DNA of 64,000 nt from Polaribacter litorisediminis (GCF_019968605.1 NZ_CP082966.1:3399501-3463500); one strand, 5' to 3'. Counted from the first letter of the stretch, positions 9,823-20,229 are shown. Notes: generated from the sequence alone by a model not told the origin. Numbers and translations: made by a program.

Positions 9823-11298
9823 TTATGCAGATTTTATCACTTTCATCGCTGTCATAGAAGCTCTTAATTTTGCGCCTACTTTTTCTACTGGGTGATTTCT
9901 AATAATTGCATTAATTCTAATTAATTCCTGATTGTCAACAGCATTAGAATCTGTAAATTTTTGACCGATTAAATCTGTAGAAACTGTTTTCATAAAATCC
10001 GTTAATAAAGGTTTACAAGCATGATCGAATAAATAACAACCATATTCTGCTGTATCAGAAATTACACGGTTCATTTCGTATAATTTTTTACGTGCAATTG
10101 TATTGGCTATTAATGGCGTTTCGTGTAAAGATTCATAATATGCAGAAGCCTCTATAATTCCGGATTCTGTCATTGCTTCAAACGCCAATTCTACACCTGC
10201 TCTTACAAAAGCGACTAACAAAGTTCCGTGATCAAAATATTCTTGTTCTGGAATTTCTTGGTCAGTAACTTGTTGTTTTTCAAAGGCAGTATTGCCCGTT
10301 GCAGCTCGCCAAGTTAATAAGTTTTTATCATCATTTGCCCAATCTTCCATCATGGTTTTAGAAAAATGACCGGTCATAATATCATCCATATGTTTTTGAA
10401 ACAACGGACGCATAATGTCTTTTAATTCTTCGGATATTTCAAAAGCTTTTACTTTTGCAGGATTAGACAACCTGTCCATCATATTGGTAATTCCGCCATG
10501 TTTTAAGGCTTCTGTAACCGTTTCCCAACCGTATTGAATTAATTTCGCAGCATAACCCGCATCAATTCCTTCTTCCACCATTTTATCAAAAGATAAAATA
10601 GCTCCTGTTTGCAATAAACCGCATAAAATAGTTTGCTCTCCCATTAAATCGCTCTTCACTTCTGCAACAAAAGAAGATTCTAACACGCCTGCTCTATGAC
10701 CTCCAGTTGCTACTGCATACGCTTTTGCTTGCGCCCAACCTTTTCCTTCTGGATCGTTTTCTGGATGCACCGCCGTTAATGTTGGTACGCCAAATCCTCT
10801 TTTATATTCTTCACGCACTTCCGATCCCGGGCATTTTGGTGCCACCATAATTACCGTTAAATCCTCACGAATTTTCATTCCTTCTTCAACGATATTAAAA
10901 CCGTGGGAATACGATAATGTTGCTCCTTTTTTCATGAGCGGCATGATTGTTTTCACAACATTGGTATGTTGTTTGTCTGGTGTTAAATTTAAGACAACAT
11001 CTGCAGTAGGGATTAGTTCTTCATACGTACCCACTTCAAAATTGTTAGAAGTTGCATTTAGATAAGATTCTCTTTTTTGATCAATCGCAGCTTGTCTTAA
11101 TGTGTAAGAAATCTCTAAACCAGATTCTCTCATATTTAAACCTTGGTTTAAACCTTGTGCTCCACAACCTACAATAACAATTTTCTTTCCTTTTAGTGCA
11201 GTTACGCCGTCTTCAAATTCTGAAGCATCCATAAATCTACATTTTCCTAACTGCTCTAATTTTTCTCTTAATGTTAATGTGTTAAAATAATTTGACAT
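9823..11298 (-). CDS. ilvC: Ketol-acid reductoisomerase, class II (long form)
   Basis: 491 residues, the same length as the E. coli enzyme and so the long class II form with a duplicated C-terminal knotted domain. It converts acetolactate or acetohydroxybutyrate to the dihydroxy acids with NADPH and Mg2+. The Rossmann loop is [19 protein letters not shown]; the metal-binding region includes [12 protein letters not shown]. It lies between ilvN and ilvA. No anomaly seen. Confidence 0.96.
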   Translation of the reverse strand: MSNYFNTLTLREKLEQLGKCRFMDASEFEDGVTALKGKKIVIVGCGAQGLNQGLNMRESGLEISYTLRQAAIDQKRESYLNATSNNFEVGTYEELIPTADVVLNLTPDKQHTNVVKTIMPLMKKGATLSYSHGFNIVEEGMKIREDLTVIMVAPKCPGSEVREEYKRGFGVPTLTAVHPENDPEGKGWAQAKAYAVATGGHRAGVLESSFVAEVKSDLMGEQTILCGLLQTGAILSFDKMVEEGIDAGYAAKLIQYGWETVTEALKHGGITNMMDRLSNPAKVKAFEISEELKDIMRPLFQKHMDDIMTGHFSKTMMEDWANDDKNLLTWRAATGNTAFEKQQVTDQEIPEQEYFDHGTLLVAFVRAGVELAFEAMTESGIIEASAYYESLHETPLIANTIARKKLYEMNRVISDTAEYGCYLFDHACKPLLTDFMKTVSTDLIGQKFTDSNAVDNQELIRINAIIRNHPVEKVGAKLRASMTAMKVIKSA

Positions 11299-11456
11299 TT
11301 TTATTGTTTTTGTTTGTTGATATGAATAAACAAAAAGGAAAAAAGAGGTGAAAGAAAAGAGAGAATAAACGTAAAAGACTTATTAAATATTACCTGCTCT
11401 TTACTCTTTTATCTTTGTTCTATTTTCTTTTTTCTACTTTACTCTTTTATCTATTT
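11299..11456. repeat. Polypurine-polypyrimidine fold-back spacer (ilvN-ilvC)
   Basis: On the coding (minus) strand, purine-rich AAAGAGTAAAG-type repeats are followed by a pyrimidine-rich arm (TTTATTCTCTCTTTTCTTTC), able to fold as a long imperfect hairpin. No gene is seen. Confidence 0.5.
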
Positions 11457-11987
11457 TTAGTTGTTGTATTTTTTTAGTAGGGCTGATATTTTCATTTCTT
11501 CTTTGGTCACAGCAATTAAACCTGAACGTGTATATTGCATAATACCATAGACACTTAACTCATCATATAATTCAGCTATTTCTTCTTTTCTTCCTGACTT
11601 TTCAAGGACAAAAAATTCTTTATTTACCGTAACAATTCTAGCATTACTTTCTTTAATGATGTTTTGAATTTGACGTTCTTCAAATAACAATTCTGATTTG
11701 ATTTTAAACAATCCAGAAATTTGATAAATAATTTCTTCAAGAGTATGAAAATATGCTTTAATTACCTCTACTTGTTTTTCTATTTGACCAATAATCTTCT
11801 TTACGTTTACCTCGGTCATATTCACTACAATTGTAAATTTAGCTACCCCGTCAATTTCTGAAGGAGAGATATTTAAACTCTCAATATTGATATGTCTTCT
11901 TTGAAAAATTGCTGATATTCTATTCAACAATCCAATATTGTTTTCAGTGTAAATTGATACTGTGTATAGTTGTTTTTCTGTATTCAT
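11457..11987 (-). CDS. ilvN: Acetolactate synthase small (regulatory) subunit
   Basis: 176 residues. The N-terminal ACT domain reads YTVSIYTENNIGLLNRISAIFQRRHINIESLNISPSE, the usual valine-binding module of AHAS small subunits; a second ACT-like C-terminal domain follows (IIKESNARIVTVNKEFFVLEKSGRKEE). It activates IlvB and confers feedback inhibition. Adjacent to ilvB upstream and ilvC downstream. Length is typical. Confidence 0.94.
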   Translation of the reverse strand: MNTEKQLYTVSIYTENNIGLLNRISAIFQRRHINIESLNISPSEIDGVAKFTIVVNMTEVNVKKIIGQIEKQVEVIKAYFHTLEEIIYQISGLFKIKSELLFEERQIQNIIKESNARIVTVNKEFFVLEKSGRKEEIAELYDELSVYGIMQYTRSGLIAVTKEEMKISALLKKYNN

Positions 11988-12103
11988 ACTCTTTAGTTCA
12001 AGGTTTAAAGTTTAAAATTCAAAGTTGAATTCTGAATGCTTCAATCATTGTTCTTTTAATCTTTATTCTTTATTCTTTGTTCTATATTCTTTTATCCAAC
12101 TTC
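11988..12103. repeat. AT-rich repeat spacer (ilvB-ilvN)
   Basis: Contains TTTATTCTTTATTCTTTGTT-type slippage repeats (purine-rich on the coding strand) next to a GTTTAAAGTTTAAAATTCAA stretch. It is of the same class as the other two ilv spacers, but one arm is missing. No gene. Confidence 0.4.
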
Positions 12104-13837
12104 CTACTCCAATCTTATCTCTGAAACACTAGCTCCAGAAGGAACCATTGGAAAAACATTTCCTTCTTTTTCCACACAAACCTCTAAAAAATAAGCTTCT
12201 TTACTTGCCATCATTTCTGCAACTGCATCTGCTAATTCTTCACGTTTTGTAACTTTTTTTGCTTTGATGTAATACCCTTCTGCAATTGCTACAAAATTTG
12301 GGTTTATCATTTCTGTGGATGCATACCGTTTGTCAAAAAACAACTGTTGCCATTGGCGCACCATTCCTAAAAAATCATTATTTAAAACTACAATTTTTAC
12401 TGCCGCTTTTTGCTGAAAAATAGTCCCTAATTCTTGGATGGTCATTTGGTAACCACCATCACCAGAAATGGAAACAACTTCACGTTCTGGCGCTGCCATT
12501 TTGGCTCCAATTGCTGCTGGCAACCCAAAACCCATGGTACCTAACCCACCAGAAGTAATATTACTTTTTGTTTTATTAAACTCTGCATATCTGCAAGCAA
12601 TCATTTGATGCTGACCAACATCTGTTACAATTGCTGCTTCGCCTTTGCTTTGAATATTAATTTCCTTAATTACTTCACCCATCGTTAACCCTTCTTTCGT
12701 TGGATGAATGTCGTCTTTAATTACTTTTTCATATTCAATTTTATATAAATCTTTAAATTCTTGATGCCATTCTTTATGAGAATTTTCATCAATTAAAGGT
12801 AAAATGGCTTTTAAAGTTACTTTTGCATCTCCTAAAACAGCCACATCTGTTTTTACATTTTTATCAACTTCTGCAGGATCAATTTCAAAATGGATCACTT
12901 TTGCTTGCGTTGCATATTCATCTAATTTTCCGGTAACTCGATCATCAAAACGCATTCCGATGGCAATTAAAACATCGCATTCATTGGTTAATTTATTGGG
13001 GGCATAATTACCGTGCATGCCTAACATCCCAACATTTAAGGGATGCGAAGTTGGTAATGCTGAAGCTCCTAAAATTGTCCAAGCCGCAGGAATTCCTGCT
13101 TTTTCTACCAATGCTTTAAATTGTTCTTCGGCTGCACTTAAAACAACTCCTTGACCCCAAACTATCAAAGGTTTTTTTGCAGCATTTATCATTTTTGCGG
13201 CAGCCTCTAAAGTGCCTGCTACTGTTTTTGGAATAGGCGTATAACTTCTTATTTTCGTGCATTTTTCATATAAGAAATCAAATTCTTCGAATTGTGCATC
13301 TTTTGTGATATCTACCAAAACAGGTCCTGGTCTTCCACTTTTTGCGATGTAAAATGCTTTTGCCAATGCTCCTGGAATATCAGCAGCTTTTGTAACCTGG
13401 CAATTCCATTTTGTCACAGGCGTAGAAATACCAACGATATCGGTTTCTTGAAATGCATCACTTCCTAACAAATGAGACGCCACTTGCCCTGTAATACAGA
13501 CCATAGGTGTAGAATCTATTTGAGCATCTGCAATACCCGTAATTAAATTAGTTGCTCCTGGGCCCGAAGTTGCAATGGCAACACCCACTTTACCAGAAAT
13601 TCTTGCAAAACCTTGCGCAGCGTGCGTTGCACCTTGTTCATGTCGTGTTAAAACATGATGAATTTTATCTTGATATTTAAACAACTCATCATAAACTGGC
13701 ATAATGGCTCCGCCAGGATATCCATAAATTATTTTTACATCTTCTTCAATTAAGCATCTAACAATAGCTTCACTACCCGAAATTCTTTGCGTAGTTTTTG
13801 ATGAAATTTCTTTGTTGCTTATGGTTTGGGTTTCCAT
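12104..13837 (-). CDS. ilvB: Acetolactate synthase large (catalytic) subunit
   Basis: 577 residues, ThDP-dependent. The catalytic Glu is in RHEQGATHAAQGFAR; the ThDP/Mg motif starts ISGDGGYQMTIQEL and runs through VVLNNDFLGMVRQWQ; the FAD-region motif is LGMHGNYAPNKLTNE. It condenses pyruvate with pyruvate or 2-oxobutyrate, starting Val/Leu and Ile branches. It forms a complex with the neighbouring IlvN. Start at ATG 13837 precedes the conserved ISGSEAIVRCL N-terminus. No anomaly. Confidence 0.95.
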   Translation of the reverse strand: METQTISNKEISSKTTQRISGSEAIVRCLIEEDVKIIYGYPGGAIMPVYDELFKYQDKIHHVLTRHEQGATHAAQGFARISGKVGVAIATSGPGATNLITGIADAQIDSTPMVCITGQVASHLLGSDAFQETDIVGISTPVTKWNCQVTKAADIPGALAKAFYIAKSGRPGPVLVDITKDAQFEEFDFLYEKCTKIRSYTPIPKTVAGTLEAAAKMINAAKKPLIVWGQGVVLSAAEEQFKALVEKAGIPAAWTILGASALPTSHPLNVGMLGMHGNYAPNKLTNECDVLIAIGMRFDDRVTGKLDEYATQAKVIHFEIDPAEVDKNVKTDVAVLGDAKVTLKAILPLIDENSHKEWHQEFKDLYKIEYEKVIKDDIHPTKEGLTMGEVIKEINIQSKGEAAIVTDVGQHQMIACRYAEFNKTKSNITSGGLGTMGFGLPAAIGAKMAAPEREVVSISGDGGYQMTIQELGTIFQQKAAVKIVVLNNDFLGMVRQWQQLFFDKRYASTEMINPNFVAIAEGYYIKAKKVTKREELADAVAEMMASKEAYFLEVCVEKEGNVFPMVPSGASVSEIRLE

Positions 13838-13977
13838 AGTATTTGATTTAATAAGAGAGAAAAGAATAGAGAAGAAAGAATAAAGACCAATATTCTCTAA
13901 AATATTTCTCTATTAGCTTTATTCTTGTTTCTATCTTCTTGTTTCTGTTTTCTTGTTTCTATTTTCTTCTTTACAAA
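13838..13977. repeat. Polypurine-polypyrimidine fold-back spacer (ilvD-ilvB)
   Basis: On the minus strand a run of AGAAACAAGAA-type purine repeats is followed by CTTTATTCTTTCTTCTC; AAGAATAAAG and CTTTATTCTT are exact reverse complements, giving a long imperfect hairpin. No gene. Confidence 0.5.
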
Positions 13978-15654
13978 CTACGCATCTGTAATACATCCTT
14001 TTGAAGCAGATGCAACTATTTTTGCGTATTTGTATAAGATTCCTTTTGTATGCTTTAATGCTGGGGCCACCCACTGTGCTTTTCTTTCCGCGATTTCTTC
14101 ATCAGAAATTAAAACATTAATTGAATTGTCTTCTGCACTAATTCTAATGGTATCACCTGTTTTTAAAATTCCGATAGTTCCTCCGGATTGGGCTTCTGGC
14201 GTAATATGACCTACTACAAAACCATGTGTACCTCCAGAAAAACGACCATCTGTAATTAACGCTACAGATTTTCCTAAACCTGCGCCCATAATTAACGAAG
14301 TTGGTTTTAACATTTCTGGCATTCCTGGACCTCCTTTTGGACCCACATATCGAATGACGACAACATCTCCTTTTTCTACTTCACCGTTTGAAATACCCGC
14401 ATTGGCAGCTTGCTCTCCGTCATAAACCACCGCTTTTCCTTCAAAAAGCAAGCCTTCATTTCCTGAGATTTTTGCAACTGCTCCTTCCGTTGCCAGGTTT
14501 CCGTAAATTATTTGAATATTTCCTGAAGATTTTAATGCTTTATCCTTAGGATAAATGACATCTTGATCTTCAAATTCCATAGCTTTAATACCTGCTAAAT
14601 TCTCTGCTAATGTTTTTCCTGTAACCGTTAAACAGTCTCCATGTAAATAGCCATTATCTAATAAATATTTCATAATTGCAGGCGTACCACCAATTCCATG
14701 AACATCTTCCATTAAGTATTTTCCCGATGGTTTTAAGTCGGCAATTAACGGCGTTCTATCACTTACTCTTTGAAAATCTTCTAAGGTAAAGTCAATATCA
14801 GCAGCGTGTGCAATGGCTAAAAAGTGCAATACTGCATTTGTTGATCCTCCCAAAGCATTTACGATTGCAATGGCGTTTTCTAAAGATTTTTTAGAAATAA
14901 TATCTAAAGGTTTTAAATCTAATTCTAGTAAATTTTTAATTGCCAAAGCGGTTCTTTCTGCTTCCGATAATTTATTAGGATTTTCAGCAGGAATTGATGA
15001 GTTGTAAGGCAATGCAAACCCCATACATTCTATAGCAGATGCCATGGTATTTGCCGTGTACATTCCGCCACAAGCCCCCGCTCCCGGAATAGCTCTTTTT
15101 ATAATTTCTCTATATTCTTCTTCTTCAATTTCGCCTGCCATTTTTTGCCCTAAAGCTTCAAAAGCAGAAACGATATTTAATTTTCTTCCTTTATAATTTC
15201 CTGATGCGATGGTTCCTCCATACATCATAATTGAAGGTCGATTTAAACGTAACATCGCAATAACTGCCCCGGGCATATTTTTATCACAACCTACCACAGA
15301 AACTAATGCATCGTAACTTTGAGCATTCATAACTGTTTCTATAGAATCTGCAATAATATCTCTAGAAGCTAATGAATAATTCATACCAGACGTTCCCATA
15401 GAAATTCCGTCTGAAACACCAATGGTATTAAATCCTAAACCAACTAAACCCGCAATTTTAGATTCTACTTTTACTTCTGCAGCCAAGTTGTTTAAGTGCA
15501 TGTTACACGGATTCCCGTCATAACCTGTACTTGCAATACCAACTTGCGCTTTGCTCATATCTTCATCTTTTAAACCAACCGCATACAACATTGCTTGTGA
15601 GGCAGGTTGAGATTCATCTTGTGTTAATCTTTTGCTGTATTTATTTAATTCCAT
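13978..15654 (-). CDS. ilvD: Dihydroxy-acid dehydratase
   Basis: 558 residues of the IlvD/Edd family, an Fe-S dehydratase making the branched-chain 2-oxo acids. Cluster-binding cysteines are seen in [17 protein letters not shown] and [12 protein letters not shown]; the C-terminal substrate motif [22 protein letters not shown] is intact. First gene of the ilvDBNCA cluster. Upstream lies a terminator (15822-15851) that separates it from leuB, so it probably has its own promoter, though I find no convincing TAnnTTTG. Confidence 0.95.
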   Translation of the reverse strand: MELNKYSKRLTQDESQPASQAMLYAVGLKDEDMSKAQVGIASTGYDGNPCNMHLNNLAAEVKVESKIAGLVGLGFNTIGVSDGISMGTSGMNYSLASRDIIADSIETVMNAQSYDALVSVVGCDKNMPGAVIAMLRLNRPSIMMYGGTIASGNYKGRKLNIVSAFEALGQKMAGEIEEEEYREIIKRAIPGAGACGGMYTANTMASAIECMGFALPYNSSIPAENPNKLSEAERTALAIKNLLELDLKPLDIISKKSLENAIAIVNALGGSTNAVLHFLAIAHAADIDFTLEDFQRVSDRTPLIADLKPSGKYLMEDVHGIGGTPAIMKYLLDNGYLHGDCLTVTGKTLAENLAGIKAMEFEDQDVIYPKDKALKSSGNIQIIYGNLATEGAVAKISGNEGLLFEGKAVVYDGEQAANAGISNGEVEKGDVVVIRYVGPKGGPGMPEMLKPTSLIMGAGLGKSVALITDGRFSGGTHGFVVGHITPEAQSGGTIGILKTGDTIRISAEDNSINVLISDEEIAERKAQWVAPALKHTKGILYKYAKIVASASKGCITDA

Positions 15655-15821
15655 TTATTGTATTATTCAAATTGTTGACTAAATTACTATGTTTCTCTAT
15701 TTTTACTGTGCAAACCGCAATACAATTCTTTAAATTCAGGTTTTAAAATAAACACTTAAATTTTTGTAAATAAGTAGTTTAACTATAATTTATTATGACA
15801 TTCAATGCTTGAAATAAATTC

Positions 15822-15851
15822 ATAAAAAAACCTTCTTTTTTAAGGAAGGTT
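15822..15851 (-). terminator. Terminator of the leuAB transcript
   Basis: Stem AACCTTC / GAAGGTT; on the minus strand the second arm runs into seven T. It stands between leuB and ilvD. Confidence 0.7.
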
Positions 15852-15889
15852 GATTTTAAAAAATAGTGACTAAAGTTGGCAACTATATC

Positions 15890-15973
15890 TAGCCCAGATT
15901 GAAGACTTTGTTTGAGCTCTTTTTTGCCTTTTTCGGGCAAAAAAAGCGAGTGCGGAAAGCTGGAAATAGCTTC
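15890..15973 (-). ncRNA. Structured intergenic element of flavobacterial type (possible ncRNA or REP-like)
   Basis: On the minus strand it opens GAAGCTATTTCCAGCTTTCC, contains a strong hairpin (CTTTTTTTGCC / GGCAAAAAAG) and closes CTTCAATCTGGGCTAG. I recall this boxed arrangement (AGCTATTTCC...GCTTTCCGC, hairpin, CTTCAATC.GGGCTA) as recurring downstream of genes in many Flavobacteriaceae. It lies in the leuB 3' region. Whether it corresponds to a named Rfam family such as Flavo-1 cannot be decided here. Confidence 0.45.
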
Positions 15974-15980
15974 AAAAAAA

Positions 15981-16039
15981 ATAGATTCCTGTTTTCATAG
16001 GAATAACAATCTATCTGTTTTTTCGATAAAAATCGAAAA
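15981..16039. repeat. Two adjacent intergenic hairpins
   Basis: ATTCCTGTTTTCATAGGAAT (a common flavobacterial palindrome, within flanking ATAGAT/ATCTAT) followed by TTTTTCGATAAAAATCGAAA. Both sit directly after leuB. Together with the previous element and terminator they fill the 392-base gap before ilvD. Confidence 0.55.
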
Positions 16040-16046
16040 GTATTTT

Positions 16047-17168
16047 TTAGATAATGGTACTTTGACCCATATGAATGTTCGTAAAATTCATATTGCTGTC
16101 ATCTTGATTGGTAATATAATCTGCAATAAAATCTCCTACTTTAGAGGTGGATGCAGAAAATTGCGTTTTTCGTTTGATATCTTTGGTTGTAATTCCCAGT
16201 GTAATTGATTTTTCTACGGCTCTTTCTACGGCGTCTGCCTCTTCATGCAATCCTAAATATTTTAACAACATTGCTACCGCTAAAATCGCTGCTAAAGGAT
16301 TGGCATAATTTTTACCTGCCGCCTCTGGATATGCACCATGAATAGGCTCAAACAAAGCATTTTCATCACCAATAGATGAAGATGCTAACAAGCCGATGGT
16401 GCCGCAAATTGCACTTGCTCCATCAGAAATAATATCACCAAATAAGTTTTCAGTTAAAATTACGTCAAACTGTTTTGGATCTAGAATAAGTTTCATCGCT
16501 GCATGATCTACATACAAATATTCTAGGGTTACGTTTTTATATTCTTTGGCAATCTCAGTAACTGTTTTTCTCCACAAACGTGAAGTTTCTAAAACATTTG
16601 ATTTATCGATTAAAGTTACTTTTTTATTTCTTTCTTGGGCAGATTTAAAAGCTAGATGAGTTATTCTAGAAATTTGATCAACCGTGTAAGAACTAATATC
16701 AAACGCCTCTTTCTTGTCTGCACTAAGTTCTTTTTTTCCGAAATAAATTCCGCCTGTTAACTCTCTAAAAATAACAAAATCTGTTCCTTTAACTACCTCT
16801 CTTTTTAAAGGAGAATTTGAAATTAAATTATCGTAAGCTTTTACAGGTCTTACATTACAATATAAATCTAATTCTTTTCTTAACCGGAAAAGACCTTGTT
16901 CTGGACGCACTTTTGCACTCGGATTATTGTCATATTTTGGATCACCAATGGCACCAAATAAAATGGCATCTGCTGCTCTGCATATTTTTACAGTTTCTTC
17001 TGGCAAAGGGTCGCCAGATGCTTCTATGGCGCAAGCGCCCATTTGCGCTTCTTTATACAAAAAAATATGGTCGTATGCCTCTGCCACGGCATCTAAAGCT
17101 TTTTTTGCTTGGTCGGTTACTTCGGGGCCAATACCATCTCCAGGAATTACAGCTATTGTATATTTCAT
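16047..17168 (-). CDS. leuB: 3-isopropylmalate dehydrogenase
   Basis: 373 residues, NAD-dependent decarboxylating dehydrogenase of leucine synthesis. Motifs: IPGDGIGPEV at the N-terminus, the substrate Arg region VRPEQGLFRLRKEL and FVIFRELTGGIYFG, the metal Asp region LTENLFGDIISDGAS and the NAD loop EPIHGAYPEAAGKNYANPLA. The usual end (KVGDFIADYI) is followed by about 20 extra residues (TNQDDSNMNFTNIHMGQ), probably from a lost original stop codon. It lies 75 bases after leuA; leuC and leuD, which make its substrate, are not between them. Confidence 0.94.
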   Translation of the reverse strand: MKYTIAVIPGDGIGPEVTDQAKKALDAVAEAYDHIFLYKEAQMGACAIEASGDPLPEETVKICRAADAILFGAIGDPKYDNNPSAKVRPEQGLFRLRKELDLYCNVRPVKAYDNLISNSPLKREVVKGTDFVIFRELTGGIYFGKKELSADKKEAFDISSYTVDQISRITHLAFKSAQERNKKVTLIDKSNVLETSRLWRKTVTEIAKEYKNVTLEYLYVDHAAMKLILDPKQFDVILTENLFGDIISDGASAICGTIGLLASSSIGDENALFEPIHGAYPEAAGKNYANPLAAILAVAMLLKYLGLHEEADAVERAVEKSITLGITTKDIKRKTQFSASTSKVGDFIADYITNQDDSNMNFTNIHMGQSTII

Positions 17169-17243
17169 GTATTCAAATTCTTAAATTTAATCAGGTCAAT
17201 AATAGGTAAATTAGACGCGAACACAAAATTAATTAGGCTTTTT

Positions 17244-18419
17244 TTAAGCCACTATTATTTTAGAAATTTTATTTACCTTGTCCATAATTACATGGATGTC
17301 TTCATCTCTTACTTCTTTTTGTTTATCGGCAGTTTCTAAAAAGAGTTCGTAAGCAGCATCTAATTGAATTTTAGTTAATTCGTATCCTATCTTTTTGGCT
17401 CTGTATGCTAATGCTGCTCTACCGCTTCTTGCTGTTAAAACAATAGCACTTTCTGTAACCCCCACATCTTCAGGATTCATAATTTCGTAGGTTTCTCTGT
17501 TTTTAATGACACCGTCTTGGTGAATTCCAGAACTGTGTGCAAATGCATTTGCACCTACAATTGCTTTGTTAGGCTGCACAGGCATTCCCATACTTTCACG
17601 AACCATTATACTGGTATCGTATAATAATTTTGTATTGATACTGGTTTCTAAATTTAAATAAGGATGTTGTTTTAAAATCATGACAACTTCTTCTAAAGCT
17701 GTATTTCCTGCGCGTTCGCCGATTCCATTGATAGTACATTCTATTTGGCGTGCACCATTAATGACACCAGAAATAGAATTTGCAGTTGCCATACCTAAAT
17801 CGTTATGGCAATGACAGGATAAGATTACATTTTCAATGCCTTTTACATTTTCACGTAAATATTTCATTTTTGCACCATATTCTTCTGGCAAACAATAACC
17901 CGTTGTATCTGGAATGTTTAAAACCGTAGCGCCTGCCTTTATTACTTCTTCACAAACTCGAGCTAAAAAATCATTGTCCGTTCTACCCGCATCCTCTGCA
18001 TAAAATTCAACATCTTCTACAAAAGACTTTGAATATGAAACTGCATGAACAGCTCTCTCGATGACTTTTTCTCGCGTTGAATTAAATTTAAATTTAATAT
18101 GAGAATCGCTTGTTCCTATTCCGGTATGAATTCTTGGATATTTTGCATATTTTAAAGCCTCTGCAGCCACTTTAATATCATTTTCAACGGCTCTTGTTAA
18201 ACCGCAAACTGTTGCATTTTTAACTATTTTTGCAATTTCTGATACCGAAGTAAAATCTCCTGGACTAGAAACAGGAAAACCGGCTTCAATTACATTTACG
18301 CCTAAGAAATCTAACCTTTCTGCAATTACCAATTTCTGCTTTGTGTCTAATTTACAACCAGGAACCTGCTCACCATCTCTTAAAGTTGTATCAAAAATTT
18401 GTACCTTGTTATCTTGCAT
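17244..18419 (-). CDS. leuA: 2-isopropylmalate synthase, short form
   Basis: About 391 residues of the DRE-TIM barrel family. The N-terminal metal/acyl motif is [15 protein letters not shown]; the second metal motif [13 protein letters not shown] and the accessory [16 protein letters not shown] are present. The C-terminal leucine-binding regulatory domain of long LeuA is absent, leaving the catalytic and linker parts. I chose the ATG at 18419 ([10 protein letters not shown]); the frame extends upstream only through a TTG at 18452 that overlaps a promoter-like TACATTTG. Homocitrate or citramalate synthase activity cannot be excluded, but the leuB neighbour supports LeuA. Confidence 0.88.
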   Translation of the reverse strand: MQDNKVQIFDTTLRDGEQVPGCKLDTKQKLVIAERLDFLGVNVIEAGFPVSSPGDFTSVSEIAKIVKNATVCGLTRAVENDIKVAAEALKYAKYPRIHTGIGTSDSHIKFKFNSTREKVIERAVHAVSYSKSFVEDVEFYAEDAGRTDNDFLARVCEEVIKAGATVLNIPDTTGYCLPEEYGAKMKYLRENVKGIENVILSCHCHNDLGMATANSISGVINGARQIECTINGIGERAGNTALEEVVMILKQHPYLNLETSINTKLLYDTSIMVRESMGMPVQPNKAIVGANAFAHSSGIHQDGVIKNRETYEIMNPEDVGVTESAIVLTARSGRAALAYRAKKIGYELTKIQLDAAYELFLETADKQKEVRDEDIHVIMDKVNKISKIIVA

Positions 18420-18449
18420 AATTTTGTAAAGATTATCTTTGTGAAGAAT

Positions 18450-18457
18450 CAAATGTA
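18450..18457 (-). promoter_or_regulatory. Candidate -7 element of leuA
   Basis: TACATTTG on the minus strand, matching TAnnTTTG, about 30 bases before the leuA ATG. No matching -33 box is found at N19. Confidence 0.35.
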
Positions 18458-18550
18458 TATCTTAAAACTTAAAATTTTATAATTTACATAGCCTTTGCAC
18501 GATTTCTATTCTCTTAATTAAAAATACAATTGCTTCATTAAAAGATACTT

Positions 18551-20116
18551 ATGAATAAAATTGATACATTAGCCAATCATCAAAATGATGCTCTTTTTGT
18601 TTTGATTAAGTCTTTAACCAAGTCAGAAAAGAGACAATTTAACTTATATGTAGGACGATTAGGTGGTAATATTGATGCGAAATTTTTCTCTCTTTTTAAG
18701 TTTTTAGAGAAATTAAAAACTTATGATGAAAAGGTGATCATAAAAAGTGGTATTGTTTCGAAGCAGCAATTATCAAACTTAAAAGCACATTTATACAAAC
18801 AAATTTTAATTAGTCTTCGTTTAAATCCTGCCCATAAAAATATTAGAATTCAAATTCGTGAGCAATTAGATTTTGCTACCGTATTATATCAAAAAGGATT
18901 GTACAAACAGAGTTTAAAACTATTAGATAAAGCGAAACATTTAGCCTTAGAAAATGAAGAAAAAAACATTGCCTATGAAATTGTTGAGCTCGAGAAAGTA
19001 ATTGAAACACAGTACATTACCCGAAGCTTAAGCAATAGAGCAGATACCCTTTCTATGCAAGCAAAGACTTTAAGTCAGCAAAATGTTGTTGCTAGCAAAC
19101 TCTCTAACTTATCATTGCAATTATACAGTCATTTACTACAAAATGGTTATGTAAAAAATAATGAAGAATTGGAGTTTGTGAATGCCTATTTCTATAGTAA
19201 AATTCCTGAATATCATTTTGAAGAGCTTGGCTTTAGAGAAAAATTATGGTTATATAAGTCTCATTTATGGTTTAGTTTTTTAACGCAAGATTTTTTACAT
19301 AGCTACAAATATGCCAATAAATGGGTAGATTTATTTAAAGAAGACAAAAAACATATTTCTCAACATCCTGTTTTTTATTTAAAAGGAAAAAACTATTTGC
19401 TAGAGGCTTTATTTTTTGTAAAAAAAATAGACACTTTTAAACAAGTTTTGCACTCTTTTGAAGAAGAGATTGAGCAAAACATCATTCCTTTAAATACCAA
19501 TACTGAACTTCTAATTTTTCAATATTTATATGCGAATAAATTGCATTTACATTTTTTACAAGGCTCTTTTTCTGAAGGTGAGTATTTAGTTGAAATCATT
19601 AACGAGAAAATTAAAAAATACAAAAACAGGCTAGACAATCATTATATTGTAATGTTGTATTATAAGATTGCTTGTTTGTATTTCGGAATGGGTAAAAATG
19701 AAATTTGCATCTCTTATTTACAAAAGATTATAAAATCAAAAAACTTGAGTTCTGCAGAAGATTTACAATGTTTTGCAAGAGTTTTAAACCTAATAGCGCA
19801 TTATGAATGTGGTTTAGATTATGATTTAGAAAGACAATTTTTAGACACCTACAAGTTTTTATTAAAAATGGAAAATCTGCAAGAAGTGCAGAAAGTATTT
19901 TTAAATTCTATTAGAGATTTGAGCGATGTTTTTCCGCATGAAATAAAAAATGAATTTAAAAAGATTTATAAAAAATTAAAAAAGTTTGAAAACCATCCGT
20001 ATGAAAAAAGAGCTTTTTTATATTTAGATATTTTATCTTGGTTAGAAAGTAAAATTAAAAACAAACCCATCGCATTAATTATTAAAGAAAAAATAAATAA
20101 AGATATTAAAAAGTAA
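18551..20116 (+). CDS. Hypothetical helical-repeat (TPR-like) cytoplasmic protein
   Basis: 521 residues, not recognised as a named family. It has no signal peptide or membrane segment. The sequence is rich in Lys, Leu, Glu and Phe with recurring helix pairs (for example KQSLKLLDKAKHLALENEEKNIAYEIVELEK and YKIACLYFGMGKNEICISYLQKIIKS), which look like tetratricopeptide or related alpha-solenoid repeats. The N-terminal 90 residues (LFVLIKSLTKSEKRQFNLYV) look like a separate helical module. Divergent from leuA and upstream of thrABC. A scaffold or protein-binding role is only a guess. Confidence 0.7.
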   Translation: MNKIDTLANHQNDALFVLIKSLTKSEKRQFNLYVGRLGGNIDAKFFSLFKFLEKLKTYDEKVIIKSGIVSKQQLSNLKAHLYKQILISLRLNPAHKNIRIQIREQLDFATVLYQKGLYKQSLKLLDKAKHLALENEEKNIAYEIVELEKVIETQYITRSLSNRADTLSMQAKTLSQQNVVASKLSNLSLQLYSHLLQNGYVKNNEELEFVNAYFYSKIPEYHFEELGFREKLWLYKSHLWFSFLTQDFLHSYKYANKWVDLFKEDKKHISQHPVFYLKGKNYLLEALFFVKKIDTFKQVLHSFEEEIEQNIIPLNTNTELLIFQYLYANKLHLHFLQGSFSEGEYLVEIINEKIKKYKNRLDNHYIVMLYYKIACLYFGMGKNEICISYLQKIIKSKNLSSAEDLQCFARVLNLIAHYECGLDYDLERQFLDTYKFLLKMENLQEVQKVFLNSIRDLSDVFPHEIKNEFKKIYKKLKKFENHPYEKRAFLYLDILSWLESKIKNKPIALIIKEKINKDIKK

Positions 20117-20194
20117 ATAATATTCATTTTTATAGTTTATTCTTTGCGAAAATGATATTTATTAAAGAAATTCTTAAAATAATTCTGATTAAAA

Positions 20195-20225
20195 TTTATC
20201 AAAATAAATAATACTTCTACATTTA
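20195..20225 (+). promoter_or_regulatory. Candidate promoter of the thr operon
   Basis: TTTA, 19 bases, TACATTTA: the right spacing for Bacteroidota sigma-A, with the last base of each box off consensus. It lies just upstream of the Thr-rich leader frame. Confidence 0.4.
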
Positions 20226-20229
20226 CCCC

